NCBI GenBank assembly: GCA_027035765.1
Contig: JALVUD010000047.1
Coordinates: 1-61,937 of the forward strand
DNA from: Campylobacteraceae bacterium
GTDB lineage: Bacteria; Campylobacterota; Campylobacteria; Campylobacterales; Sulfurovaceae
Length of the DNA stretch: 61,937 nt
Direction of reading: 5' to 3'
The translations under genes were made by a program, and so were the position numbers. Positions 1 through 8,249 of this stretch are shown piece by piece (within the stretch, counting starts at the first letter, position 1; each line of letters begins with the position of its first letter). The notes beneath the pieces are model-generated. The model made no database searches. It saw only the letters and a program-made list of their open reading frames with translations, and was not told the DNA's origin.

Positions 1-1
1 C

Positions 2-97
2 TCCTGGAGGATCCCCTTTCTTTCCATGAAGGTGGAGAGTTACATCCTGGACGAGATTCCCCATCCCAAGCTCCTGATCCCGGTGGAGATGGGCTGA
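2..97 (+). CDS. C-terminal end of an unidentified gene
   Basis: An open frame runs in from the left edge and ends at TGA 95-97. It encodes about 31 residues ending IPHPKLLIPVEMG. It reads in the same direction as aroB, 98 bases downstream. The fragment is too short for me to recognise the family. It is called coding because the frame is open to the window edge and its composition (charged and aliphatic, no low complexity) looks natural. Confidence 0.5.
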   Translation, partial: SWRIPFLSMKVESYILDEIPHPKLLIPVEMG

Positions 98-117
98 TTC
101 CCCCAGCTCTTTTTGGG

Positions 118-123
118 TAAAAT
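118..123 (+). promoter_or_regulatory. Possible -10 box for the aroB operon
   Basis: TAAAAT lies 72 bases before the aroB start, in the gap after the preceding gene. Campylobacterota promoters often have only a -10 box. Assigned by eye. Confidence 0.3.
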
Positions 124-195
124 AGCCTACTTTTCTCCTCCGATATCCACGAGAGAGGGGAACACCCTGACGTTTCTAGAAAGGCAGGCGAATCG

Positions 196-1251
196 ATGAT
201 CGTCCCCATCCGTTTATTGACAGAACAAGAGCGTCGTTACGATATCGTGATCGATGCGCTTCCGGAATTGAATTTCCAGCGCAAGGTCGCAGTGGTGAGC
301 AATCCTACTGTGGCGGGATTGCACAAGGATCGTTTGCTGCAACGACTGAAGGCTCCGCAGATCGAGTGGATCGAGGTCCCTGACGGGGAGGAGTACAAAA
401 CCATGGATACGGTGCTGGGGATTTTGGACCGGCTCTTCGAAGCCCAGTTCGACCGTCGATCCCTCCTGATCGCCTTCGGGGGAGGGGTGATCGGAGATAT
501 GACCGGATTCGCCGCCAGCATCTATCAGCGGGGCATCGGTTTCGTGCAGATCCCTACCACGCTTCTGAGCCAGGTGGACGCCAGCGTAGGGGGAAAGACC
601 GGGGTCAACACTCGCTGGGGCAAGAATCTTATCGGTTCCTTCTACCAGCCCGAGGCGGTTTACATCGATCCGGCCTTTCTCGAAACCCTGCCTCCCCGGG
701 AGTATGCCGCCGGGATCGCCGAAGTGGTCAAAATGGCGGTGATGTTTGACCGGGAGTTTTTCGAATTTTTGGAAAAGAGCGATCTCAAAAACCCGGCGGT
801 GGCGGTGGAGATGATCGCCCGTTCGGTGCGCCTCAAGGCTGACGTGGTCAATCAGGACGAAAAAGAGTCCGGCGTACGTGCGGTGCTCAACTACGGCCAC
901 ACCTTCGGCCACGTGATCGAGAACGAGACCGGCTACTCCCGCTATCTCCACGGCGAGGCGGTGGCCATCGGCATGGTCATGGCCAACGAACTGGCGACAG
1001 ATCTGGGGCTGCTCAGCTGCCGGGAAGCGGAACGGATCCGGGACCTGCTGCAGAAGTGGGGCCTGCCGGTGGAGTACACCGTCCGGGATCCCCAGGCGTT
1101 TTATGAACACTTCTATCTGGACAAAAAGAGCATGAACGACCGGATCAAGTTCGTTCTTCCCGGCGGAAGCATCGGCACGCATATCATGCGCAGCGATATT
1201 CCCGCCGAAGAGGTGGTCGCTGTCCTCGAGCGTTTTACGGAGAAGAGATGA
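196..1251 (+). CDS. aroB: 3-dehydroquinate synthase
   Basis: Cytoplasmic enzyme that converts DAHP to 3-dehydroquinate, the second step of the shikimate pathway. The 351-residue length is normal. NAD-binding and active-site signatures are intact: DGEEYKTMDT, GGGVIGDMTGF, then PTTLLSQVDASVGGKTGVN, and the metal-binding NYGHTFGHVIE and LHGEAVAIGM. The ATG at 196 opens the frame at the conserved N-terminus. The stop overlaps the next ATG (ATGA), so translation of the following channel gene is probably coupled. The order aroB, channel, mtaB, ftsH-like is also known from Campylobacter. Confidence 0.97.
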   Translation: MIVPIRLLTEQERRYDIVIDALPELNFQRKVAVVSNPTVAGLHKDRLLQRLKAPQIEWIEVPDGEEYKTMDTVLGILDRLFEAQFDRRSLLIAFGGGVIGDMTGFAASIYQRGIGFVQIPTTLLSQVDASVGGKTGVNTRWGKNLIGSFYQPEAVYIDPAFLETLPPREYAAGIAEVVKMAVMFDREFFEFLEKSDLKNPAVAVEMIARSVRLKADVVNQDEKESGVRAVLNYGHTFGHVIENETGYSRYLHGEAVAIGMVMANELATDLGLLSCREAERIRDLLQKWGLPVEYTVRDPQAFYEHFYLDKKSMNDRIKFVLPGGSIGTHIMRSDIPAEEVVAVLERFTEKR

Positions 1252-2945
1252 AACGAGGGGTTCTTCGTATTGTCGGTCTGATTCTCCTGATCGGCGTGTT
1301 CGCTGTGGAGATATCCGGGGAGACGCCGGCGGCGGAGACGGCGGTAAAAGCGGCAGACAACCGCAGCGGCGTCCGGATCTCTCCTGCGGGACAGAACCGT
1401 CTCGACCGCCTGAAGCTCCAGCTGCGGACGCTGGAAGAGAACAGCGACCGGGGGAATATCTGGACCAAGATCTACAGCAGCTACGCCACCTATCAGGCAT
1501 TGAAGAAACGTCAGGAGAAGCTGGTACACGAGATCTTCAAACTCAAGCACAAACCCAAGCTCACCCCCGAAGAGCAGCAGAAGCTCGAAGCCTATACGCT
1601 GGAGCGTCAGACCAACGTGGGCAAGCTGCAGCTGCTGCATGAGTTCCAGAGCGACCCCTTCAAAAAACTCCTGGAGCCCCCCGCTACGGGTGAGGTTCCC
1701 CAGATCGGCAATCCCTTCGGCATCATCACTGCCTTCAGCTATCTCAAAAAACTCCGGAGCGATCAGCAGCTCTATGCCGAAAACTTCCGCTCCCTGGAGC
1801 AGACGATCGACAGCCTGCGCAAAGAGCAGGAACTGGTCCGTCGCATGCTGCGCTACCGTCCCGGCGACGCCCGGCTGAAAAAACGTCTGGAGCGCCTGAC
1901 CCGGGAGATCGATACCCTGCTGCCTACCTATGAGATCTTCAAGACGACCCAGGAGGTCTACAACAAAAAGATCGACGAGATCCGGCTCAAGGTGAGCGAA
2001 GAGATTCGCCGGGAGATTCGCAAAGCCGCCACGATCGGCGGGATCCTGCTCTTTCTCTTCATCCTCTTCCTGATCTTCAAGCATCTGCTTCGCAAATATC
2101 TCTCGGACAAAGAGAGCTTCTACACCGTCAACAAGATCGCCAACCTGCTCTTCATCACCGTCCTGGTGCTTGTTCTGCTCTTTGCCTACATCGAGAATGT
2201 CAACTATCTGGTGACGATCCTGGGTTTCGCCTCGGCAGGTATCGCCATCGCCATGAAGGACTGGTTCATGTCGATGATGGGCTGGTTCGTCATCGTTCTG
2301 GGCGGCAGCATCCATGTGGGCGACCGGATCAAAGTGGTCCGCAACGGCGCCGAATATGTGGGGGACGTGGTGGATATCTCCCTGCTGCGGATGACGGTCC
2401 AGGAGGATATCACCCTGACCACCTATATGCACAACCGCCGGGCGGGCCGGATCATCTTCGTCCCCAACAACTACATCTTCACCGACATGATCGCCAACTA
2501 CTCCCATGCCGGGCTCAAGACGGTCTGGGACGGGATCGACTTCAACATCACCTACGACTCCGACGCCTCCAAAGCCGCCGCCATCGCCAAAGAGGTGGCC
2601 AAAAAATATTCAAAGGGCTACACCGACATCACCCGCAAGCAGCTCAACAAGCTCCGCAGCAGCTACCACCTCAAAAACACCAACGTGGAGCCGAGGGTCT
2701 ATACCTTCGTCGAGACCTACGGTATCCGGGTCAGCGTCTGGTACCTCACCAACGCCTTCGCCACCCTGACCCTGCGCAGCACCATCAGCAGCGAGATCCT
2801 GGAGCGGATCCGGGAGGAGAAGGAGATCGCATTGGCCTATCCCACCCAGTCGGTCTATATGCAGCGGCCGATCCCGCACCCCGAGCTGCCTCCCGAAGTG
2901 CCGCAGGAGCCTGAGGAAACCGCCAGCAAAGAGGTGCCCCTGTGA
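1248..2945 (+). CDS. MscS-family mechanosensitive ion channel
   Basis: Inner-membrane channel that opens under membrane tension and releases solutes on osmotic downshock. The 565-residue protein starts with a signal-like hydrophobic stretch (residues 4-22). A long charged, probably coiled-coil periplasmic region follows (about 45-255), then membrane segments near 261-283 and 300-320. The glycine/alanine-rich pore helix begins at about 327 (LGFASAGIAIAMKDWF) and leads into the MscS beta domain (GGSIHVGDRIKV). The extended N-terminus makes it longer than E. coli MscS and more like the larger MscS paralogues. It overlaps aroB by 4 bases and its TGA overlaps the GTG start of mtaB. Confidence 0.93.
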   Translation: MKRGVLRIVGLILLIGVFAVEISGETPAAETAVKAADNRSGVRISPAGQNRLDRLKLQLRTLEENSDRGNIWTKIYSSYATYQALKKRQEKLVHEIFKLKHKPKLTPEEQQKLEAYTLERQTNVGKLQLLHEFQSDPFKKLLEPPATGEVPQIGNPFGIITAFSYLKKLRSDQQLYAENFRSLEQTIDSLRKEQELVRRMLRYRPGDARLKKRLERLTREIDTLLPTYEIFKTTQEVYNKKIDEIRLKVSEEIRREIRKAATIGGILLFLFILFLIFKHLLRKYLSDKESFYTVNKIANLLFITVLVLVLLFAYIENVNYLVTILGFASAGIAIAMKDWFMSMMGWFVIVLGGSIHVGDRIKVVRNGAEYVGDVVDISLLRMTVQEDITLTTYMHNRRAGRIIFVPNNYIFTDMIANYSHAGLKTVWDGIDFNITYDSDASKAAAIAKEVAKKYSKGYTDITRKQLNKLRSSYHLKNTNVEPRVYTFVETYGIRVSVWYLTNAFATLTLRSTISSEILERIREEKEIALAYPTQSVYMQRPIPHPELPPEVPQEPEETASKEVPL

Positions 2946-4204
2946 GCCGGGAAAAGGTCTATTTCAAAACCTTCGGCTGCCGGACCAACCAGTTCGACAC
3001 CCAGGTAATGATGAGCCGTCTGGAGGATTTCGACCTCTGCACCGAGGAGACGGAGGCCGACGTGGTGGTGGTCAACTCCTGCACTGTCACCAACGGGGCC
3101 GACGCCACGGTGCGGGGTTACATTAACGCCCTGAAGCGCCGCAATCCCAAAGCCCGTGTGGTCCTGGCGGGCTGCGGGGCCCACTCCAAAGGGGAGGAGC
3201 TCCTGGCCCAGGGACGGGTCCACGGCGTCATGGGCCATTCGGAGAAGGAGCGGATCAACGAGATCCTCCACCGCCCCGAAGGCTTCTACGAGATCGGGGA
3301 TCTGGAGCATGTGGACTCCACGGTCGTCAGCGAATTTATTGGCAAGAGCCGGGCCTTCATCAAGATCCAGGAGGGGTGCGATTTCCGCTGCAGCTACTGC
3401 ATCATCCCCTTCGTCCGGGGCAACGCCCGCAGCCATGACGAAGAGCAGATCCTGGAGCAGGTGCGGCGTCTGGCCGCCAACGGTTTCGGCGAGTTCATCC
3501 TCACCGGGACCAACGTCGGCAGCTATGGCCGGGACCGGGGCAGCTCCATGGCGAAGCTGCTCAAACGTCTGAGCATGATCCGCGGAGTGCGCCGGATCCG
3601 CATCGGGAGCCTGGAGCCGATCCAGATCGACGCGGAGTTCAAGGAGCTGCTGGGCGAGCCCTGGATGGCGAAGCATCTGCATATCGCCCTGCAGCACACC
3701 TCCGACCGGATGCTGGAGCTGATGAACCGCCGCAACCGCTACCCCGAGGATCTGAAGCTCTTCGAGGAGCTGGCGGAGCGGGGCTATGCGCTGGGGACCG
3801 ATTTCATTGTCGGGCATCCGGGAGAGGGCGATGCGGAGTGGCGCGAAGCGATGGAACGGATCCGCGAGCTGCCCCTGACCCATGTCCACGCCTTCACCTA
3901 TTCGCCCAGGGAGGGGACCGCTTCGGCGGGGATGGATCTGGCCAGAGTCCGGGGCGATATCGCCAAGGCCCGTCATCGGGAGCTGACCGAGACGATCCGG
4001 GAGAAGAACCTCCGCTTCCGCCGGGAACATACCCGGGATCTGACGGTCCTGGTCGAGGGGGGCGGCGACGGGGTCTACCAGGGCTTCGACCAGTACTACA
4101 ACCGGGTCAGGATCGAGAGTGCCGAAGACCTGGCCAACACCTGGCTGCTGCTGAATGAGGTGGAAGCAGGCCAAAAGGAGAATCATGCCCGATTTTCGCT
4201 CTAA
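2942..4204 (+). CDS. mtaB: tRNA t6A37 methylthiotransferase MtaB
   Basis: Radical-SAM enzyme that adds a methylthio group to t6A at position 37 of tRNAs, giving ms2t6A. The N-terminal UPF0004 cysteines are visible (FGCRTNQ, VNSCTVTN, LAGCGAH). The radical-SAM CxxxCxxC cluster site is C146, C150, C153 (CDFRCSYC). A TRAM-like tail ends the 420 residues. The start is GTG at 2942, overlapping the stop of the channel gene. MtaB is preferred over MiaB and RimO because of the FGCRTNQFDT opening; this is a judgement from motifs. Confidence 0.92.
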   Translation: MSREKVYFKTFGCRTNQFDTQVMMSRLEDFDLCTEETEADVVVVNSCTVTNGADATVRGYINALKRRNPKARVVLAGCGAHSKGEELLAQGRVHGVMGHSEKERINEILHRPEGFYEIGDLEHVDSTVVSEFIGKSRAFIKIQEGCDFRCSYCIIPFVRGNARSHDEEQILEQVRRLAANGFGEFILTGTNVGSYGRDRGSSMAKLLKRLSMIRGVRRIRIGSLEPIQIDAEFKELLGEPWMAKHLHIALQHTSDRMLELMNRRNRYPEDLKLFEELAERGYALGTDFIVGHPGEGDAEWREAMERIRELPLTHVHAFTYSPREGTASAGMDLARVRGDIAKARHRELTETIREKNLRFRREHTRDLTVLVEGGGDGVYQGFDQYYNRVRIESAEDLANTWLLLNEVEAGQKENHARFSL

Positions 4205-5840
4205 GAATTTCCGGATCATCGCCGGCCTGGTGGGCTTGTTGCTGGTCATCGGGCTTTTCCTGGCCCTACGCGACGGCTCCCGGCTTATCACCGGCGATCA
4301 GCTGGACCTCCTGGCCCAGAAGAAGCTCATCACCCGGATCGTTCGGGAAGATCCCTATCTCTATGTGCGTACCTCCAAGATGCTCTACCGGGTCCCGGTC
4401 TCGGCAGTGGATCTGAAAAAGGTAGGCCGGGAGTACCCCATCGAGATCCACAAAAAATGGGATATGCTCAATCTGGGACTGATTCTCCTGCTGCTCCTTC
4501 TGGTAGGGTTGGCAGTGGTGATCTACTACCTCTCCCGCCGGGACCGTCTGGAGACAGCACGCCGGGTTGAGACGGCGGAGGGGGAGCGGGAGATTCCGGT
4601 TCGTGAGAGTATCACCCCCACCCGTTCCCGAGTCCGTTTCGACGATGTGGCCGGCAGTGAGGAGGTCAAGCGCGATCTGCGGGAGATCATCGATTTCCTC
4701 AAAAAACCGGCCCGCTACAAAAAGTTCGACATCCGCCTCCCCAAGGGGGTCCTCCTGGCGGGGCCTCCGGGGGTGGGCAAGACCCTGATGGCCAAGGCGG
4801 TGGCCGGCGAGGCCGGTGTTCCCTTCTTCTACCAGAGCGGTGCCAATATCGTAGAGATCTACGTGGGGATGGGCCCGCGGCGGGTCCACGAGCTTTTCCA
4901 GGCGGCCAAAAAAGCGGCGCCGGCGATCATCTTCATCGACGAGATCGACGCCGTGGGCCGCCACCGGGGGAGCCTGCGCAACGAGGAGCGGGAGGCGACG
5001 CTCAATCAGCTCCTGACCGAGATGGACGGCTTCGAGAGCGACAGCGGCGTGATCGTCATGGCGGCCACCAACCGGATCGAGATGCTCGATCAGGCGCTCC
5101 TGCGCCCCGGGCGGTTCGATCGGCGGGTCCACCTCTCCCTGCCCGATATGGAGGATCGCCGGAAGATCCTGGAGCTCTATCTCCGCCGCAAACCCCACGA
5201 GCTGGACCTGGAGGAGCTGGCCCGTTCCACGGTAGGCTTCAGCGCGGCGGCCCTCTCCACCCTGGTCAACGAAGCGGCACTGCACGCCCTGCGACGGGGC
5301 GGCAAGCAGATCGAAGAGGAGGATTTCGAGGCGGTACGCGAGACGGTGATCTCCGGCAAGCGGAAGATCCTCAGTTTCAGCGAAGAGGAGCGCCGGATCC
5401 AGGCGGTCTATCAGTCGGGCAAAGCCCTGGTGGCCACCTGGCTCGATGTTCCCTACGACCGGATCGGGATCGTCACCACCCGGATGCGGGAGGCGGAACG
5501 GGAGATCAACTCCCGGAGCGACCTGTTGGCCAGGATCAAGGTGCTGCTGGCAGGCTCCGCCGCCACCCAGGCCGTCTTCGGCGAGCAGTACAGCAATGCC
5601 GCCGAGGACCGGGCGGCCGCCATCGCCGAAGCAAGGCGACTGATCCACGACTACGGCATGGGGGAGCATCTGCTGGCCAGAGATGACGAGGTGGAGAGTC
5701 TCCTGACGGAGCAGTACCGTGAGGTAGAGACGATGCTCCTCAAGCTCCGCCAGGCCCGCGAAGCCATCGAGGCCTGGCTGCTGGAGCACGAAAACATCCG
5801 GGAGGAGGAGGCGAGGAGGATCCTGCGTGATCTATTTTAG
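4185..5840 (+). CDS. FtsH-like AAA+ protein lacking the protease zinc site
   Basis: Membrane AAA+ ATPase of the FtsH family, 551 residues from the ATG at 4185, which has AAGGAG four bases upstream. Two transmembrane helices (about 7-26 and 96-118) flank a small periplasmic domain. Walker A GPPGVGKT is 193-200, Walker B IIFIDEID ends near 253, and the pore loop (IYVGMG) and arginine-finger region are intact. In the C-terminal M41-like domain the zinc motif HEAGH is replaced by YQSGK (409-413), so proteolysis is not expected. A similar second FtsH homologue follows mtaB in Campylobacter. It probably acts as an unfoldase or adaptor; its substrate is unknown. Confidence 0.9.
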   Translation: MPDFRSKNFRIIAGLVGLLLVIGLFLALRDGSRLITGDQLDLLAQKKLITRIVREDPYLYVRTSKMLYRVPVSAVDLKKVGREYPIEIHKKWDMLNLGLILLLLLLVGLAVVIYYLSRRDRLETARRVETAEGEREIPVRESITPTRSRVRFDDVAGSEEVKRDLREIIDFLKKPARYKKFDIRLPKGVLLAGPPGVGKTLMAKAVAGEAGVPFFYQSGANIVEIYVGMGPRRVHELFQAAKKAAPAIIFIDEIDAVGRHRGSLRNEEREATLNQLLTEMDGFESDSGVIVMAATNRIEMLDQALLRPGRFDRRVHLSLPDMEDRRKILELYLRRKPHELDLEELARSTVGFSAAALSTLVNEAALHALRRGGKQIEEEDFEAVRETVISGKRKILSFSEEERRIQAVYQSGKALVATWLDVPYDRIGIVTTRMREAEREINSRSDLLARIKVLLAGSAATQAVFGEQYSNAAEDRAAAIAEARRLIHDYGMGEHLLARDDEVESLLTEQYREVETMLLKLRQAREAIEAWLLEHENIREEEARRILRDLF

Positions 5841-6342
5841 CGGTTTCAGCCTGGAAGGGGAGGCGGAGCTCTTCTCCGACTGGCTGGTACAAAGCGACTA
5901 CGCCGTCGCCGGCTTCAGCTACGGGGCGATCCGGGCGCTGGAGTACGCCTACTCGAGCTCCCGGCGCATCGACCGGCTTCTGCTCTTCTCCCCCGCCTTT
6001 TTCCAGACCAAAAAAGAGCGGTTCATCACGCTGCAGCTGGAGGCCTTCCGCCGGGATCCCGAAAGCTATCGCCGCAACTTCCTGGCCCGCGCCGTCTCTC
6101 CGGCCCGGATCGATCTGGAACCTTACGTCAAAGAGGGAAGCTACGAAGAGCTGGAGGAGCTGCTGAACTACCGCTGGGAAGCGGAGAAACTCCGCGCACT
6201 CCAGGAGCGGGGCACGGTGATCGAGGTCTTTATCGGTGAAAAGGACCGGATCATCGACGCCCAGGGAGCACTGGAGTTTTTCATTCCCCTGGCGACGGCC
6301 ACCTACCGCTTTCGGGAGGCGGGGCACTTTCTTCGAAGTTAG
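5827..6342 (+). CDS. bioV: Pimeloyl-ACP methyl ester esterase BioV
   Basis: Alpha/beta-hydrolase that removes the methyl group from pimeloyl-ACP methyl ester, giving the seven-carbon precursor of biotin. It is the Helicobacter/Campylobacterota replacement for BioH. The 171-residue protein has the nucleophile motif GFSYG near residue 36, an acid candidate in EKDRIID and a terminal GHF histidine, so a full Ser-Asp-His triad is present. It starts at GTG 5827 inside the end of the ftsH-like gene, a 14-base overlap. Its TAG stop lies inside a heptanucleotide repeat array. Confidence 0.85.
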   Translation: MIYFSGFSLEGEAELFSDWLVQSDYAVAGFSYGAIRALEYAYSSSRRIDRLLLFSPAFFQTKKERFITLQLEAFRRDPESYRRNFLARAVSPARIDLEPYVKEGSYEELEELLNYRWEAEKLRALQERGTVIEVFIGEKDRIIDAQGALEFFIPLATATYRFREAGHFLRS

Positions 6343-6364
6343 GAATTAGAAATTAGGAATTGAA
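6337..6364. repeat. Heptanucleotide array, consensus AATTAGG
   Basis: Four 7-base units (agttagg, aattaga, aattagg, aattgaa). The bioV stop TAG at 6340-6342 is inside unit 1. TAG recurs in units 2 and 3. Confidence 0.8.
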
Positions 6365-6393
6365 CCCTCTGAAAGACTGATCGGATAGCATCT

Positions 6394-6470
6394 CGTCATA
6401 CTGAACTTGTTTCAGGATCCAGGGTATAATGGGCATTCAAAGCCCTGGATTCGGGATTGAATCCGGAATA
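6394..6470 (-). repeat. Paired-hairpin interspersed repeat, copy 1 (inverted)
   Basis: Degenerate copy, in reverse orientation, of the approximately 80-bp element seen at 17621, 26111 and 38873. It runs from a CGTCATaCTGAAC block to GAATCCGGAATAA. It fills the gap between bioV and the SDR gene. Confidence 0.7.
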
Positions 6471-6519
6471 ATTTGAGTTTTTCAAAGGGATAAATTTGGA
6501 ACTTTGGATGAGGGAGAGT

Positions 6520-6540
6520 ATTGAGAATGGAGAATGAGGA
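6520..6540. repeat. Heptanucleotide array, ATTGAGA type
   Basis: Three units (attgaga, atggaga, atgagga) directly before the SDR start. The last unit supplies the GAGGA that can serve as ribosome binding site. In-frame TTG and ATG codons inside the array are therefore probably not the true start. Confidence 0.7.
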
Positions 6541-6541
6541 T

Positions 6542-7372
6542 ATGAAAGCTCAGGAGACGGCCAATCCCGTCGTGGTCATCACCGGCTGTTCCAGCGGGAT
6601 CGGGCGGGTGACGGCGGAGTATCTGCGGGAGAGGCTCTGTCGGGTCTATCCGACGGCGCGGACCGATGAGGAGGTGGCGGAGCTTTGGGCGGCGGGTTTC
6701 GAGGGGGCGATGCGGCTGGATGTGCGCAAGCCTGAAGAGATCGCCGCGGTGATCCGGGAGGTCCTTTCAAAAGAAGGCAGGATCGATGTTTGGTTCAACA
6801 ACGCCGGCTACGGTCAGATGGGGGCGGTGGAGGATTTGCCGGCGGAGGCGCTTCGGGAGCAGTTCGAGACTAACGTCATCGGGCTGCACGAGTGTACCCG
6901 TCAGATCCTGCCGGTGATGCGCCGTCAGGGCCACGGCAAGATCATTCAGCACAGCTCGGTCCTGGGACTGATAGCCCTGCCCATGCGGGGGGCCTACAAC
7001 GCCAGCAAGTATGCCGTCGAAGGCCTCACCGACACACTGCGCCTGGAGCTGGAGGGATCGGGCATCCACGTCAGCCTCCTCAATACCGGCCCCGTCACCA
7101 GCCGCTTCCGGGCCAACGCTATCAAGACACTGGAGTGCATCGATATCGAAGGCTCCCGCTGGCGCAGCCTCTACCGCAAGGCCCTCCGGGGTGAGATCCG
7201 GAAGGTTCCTTTCAACCAGCCGCCCGAGGCGGTGGCGTCGACGGTCCATCGGATCATCCTCAGTGACCGTCCCGCGCCCCGTTACTATATCACCAAGGCC
7301 ACCTGGATATTCGGTATCGCCAAGCGGGTTTTGAGTACCCGGATGCTCGACAGGATTCTATTGAAGGTATAA
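6542..7372 (+). CDS. Short-chain dehydrogenase/reductase
   Basis: NAD(P)-dependent oxidoreductase of the classical SDR family, 276 residues; substrate unknown. Visible features are the Rossmann motif TGCSSGIG (14-21), NNAGYG, and the catalytic SS...Y152-NAS-K156 with VLGLIALPMRGAY before it. The PxxxTxF-like segment NTGPVTSRF follows the active site. The start is ATG 6542 after GAGGA; in-frame TTG 6521 and ATG 6527 would add repeat-encoded residues. The gene stands alone between repeat-rich gaps. Confidence 0.88.
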   Translation: MKAQETANPVVVITGCSSGIGRVTAEYLRERLCRVYPTARTDEEVAELWAAGFEGAMRLDVRKPEEIAAVIREVLSKEGRIDVWFNNAGYGQMGAVEDLPAEALREQFETNVIGLHECTRQILPVMRRQGHGKIIQHSSVLGLIALPMRGAYNASKYAVEGLTDTLRLELEGSGIHVSLLNTGPVTSRFRANAIKTLECIDIEGSRWRSLYRKALRGEIRKVPFNQPPEAVASTVHRIILSDRPAPRYYITKATWIFGIAKRVLSTRMLDRILLKV

Positions 7373-7382
7373 TAAATTAGTA

Positions 7383-7410
7383 GTGCTAAGTGCTATGTGC
7401 TAAGTGTTAA
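7383..7410. repeat. Heptanucleotide array, GTGCTAA type
   Basis: Four units (gtgctaa, gtgctat, gtgctaa, gtgttaa) starting 11 bases after the SDR stop, with TAA in three of them. The same unit sequences recur at 45328-45362. Confidence 0.8.
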
Positions 7411-7444
7411 GAAGAAAATTGTTAAGTGAGAGGGAGAAGTTGGA

Positions 7445-7978
7445 ATGGATAAGATAAATATCGGGGTTGTCACCACCAGCGACCGGGCAAGTCAGGGGAT
7501 CTACGAGGACGAATCGGGCAAGGCGATCATGGAGACGATGCAGGAGTATCTCAAGAACGAAATCGAGTTCTATTACCGCTGTGTCCCGGATGAACGGCAC
7601 ATCATCGAAGAGGCGCTGCTGGACCTCTCCCGGGACAAGAAGTGCGATCTGGTGGTCACCACCGGCGGAACCGGTCCGGCACCGCGGGATGTGACGGTGG
7701 ATGCCACCCTGGCAGTCTGTGACAAGATCCTGCCGGGCTTCGGGGAGCAGATGCGGGCGGTGAGTCTGCAGTATGTCCCCACGGCGATTCTCTCCCGCCA
7801 GACGGCAGGGGTTTGCTGCAACTCTCTGATTATCAACCTGCCCGGCAAACCCAAATCGATCCGGGAGTGCCTGGATGCGGTCTTCCCCGCCGTGCCCTAC
7901 TGTCTCGATTTGATCGGGGCGGGCTATATGGTGACCAACGAAGAGGTGATCCAGGCCTTCCGGCCGAAAACAAAGTGA
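7445..7978 (+). CDS. mogA: Molybdopterin adenylyltransferase MogA
   Basis: Adenylates molybdopterin before molybdate insertion, so it serves molybdo- and tungsto-enzymes such as formate dehydrogenase and nitrate reductase. The 177-residue protein carries the MoaB/MogA signature TTGGTGPAPRDVT, followed by LPGFGEQMR and the NLPGKPKSIRE segment. Length and motifs fit MogA/MoaB; the two cannot be separated with certainty by eye. GGGAG lies 6-10 bases before the ATG. Confidence 0.92.
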   Translation: MDKINIGVVTTSDRASQGIYEDESGKAIMETMQEYLKNEIEFYYRCVPDERHIIEEALLDLSRDKKCDLVVTTGGTGPAPRDVTVDATLAVCDKILPGFGEQMRAVSLQYVPTAILSRQTAGVCCNSLIINLPGKPKSIRECLDAVFPAVPYCLDLIGAGYMVTNEEVIQAFRPKTK

Positions 7979-7997
7979 TGAATGGTTAATGATAGAA

Positions 7998-8032
7998 ATT
8001 GAGAATGGAGAATTGAGAATTGAGAATTTGGA
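7998..8032. repeat. Heptanucleotide array, ATTGAGA type
   Basis: Five units (attgaga, atggaga, attgaga, attgaga, atttgga) after mogA, preceded by aatggtt, aatgata at 7981-7994. Its last bases run into the GGAGG of the next gene. Confidence 0.8.
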
Positions 8033-8041
8033 GGTTTTGGC

Positions 8042-8248
8042 GTGGAGATAGAGTTTATTGAAGAGAAGTTCAACGAGATTTTTCGGGAGCTGGAGAAGGA
8101 GGTGATGGAGATCCTGCAGGATCAGAGCCTGGACAAGAAAAACACCAACCTGCGGATGAAGCCTCTGAGCTCGACGAAGCAGATCCTCCAAAACGCCATC
8201 GAGAGTATCCGCCTGGTGGACCGGCTCGATAAAGAGGGCAGAGAGTAG
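8042..8248 (+). CDS. Small acidic hypothetical protein
   Basis: A 68-residue, highly charged, predicted mostly helical protein with no membrane segment. The GTG start is supported by GGAGG seven bases upstream. It ends two bases before the DUF389 gene, so the two are probably co-translated. I do not recognise the family. Confidence 0.65.
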   Translation: MEIEFIEEKFNEIFRELEKEVMEILQDQSLDKKNTNLRMKPLSSTKQILQNAIESIRLVDRLDKEGRE

Positions 8249-8249
8249 C

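Noticed and set aside
1113-2507. Long minus-strand frame opposite the MscS gene
   Set aside because: Same shadow pattern; the plus strand has convincing channel motifs and tight operon overlaps.
6521-6541. Upstream TTG/ATG starts for the SDR gene
   Set aside because: They lie within a heptad array; ATG 6542 has a better ribosome site and fits the SDR N-terminus.
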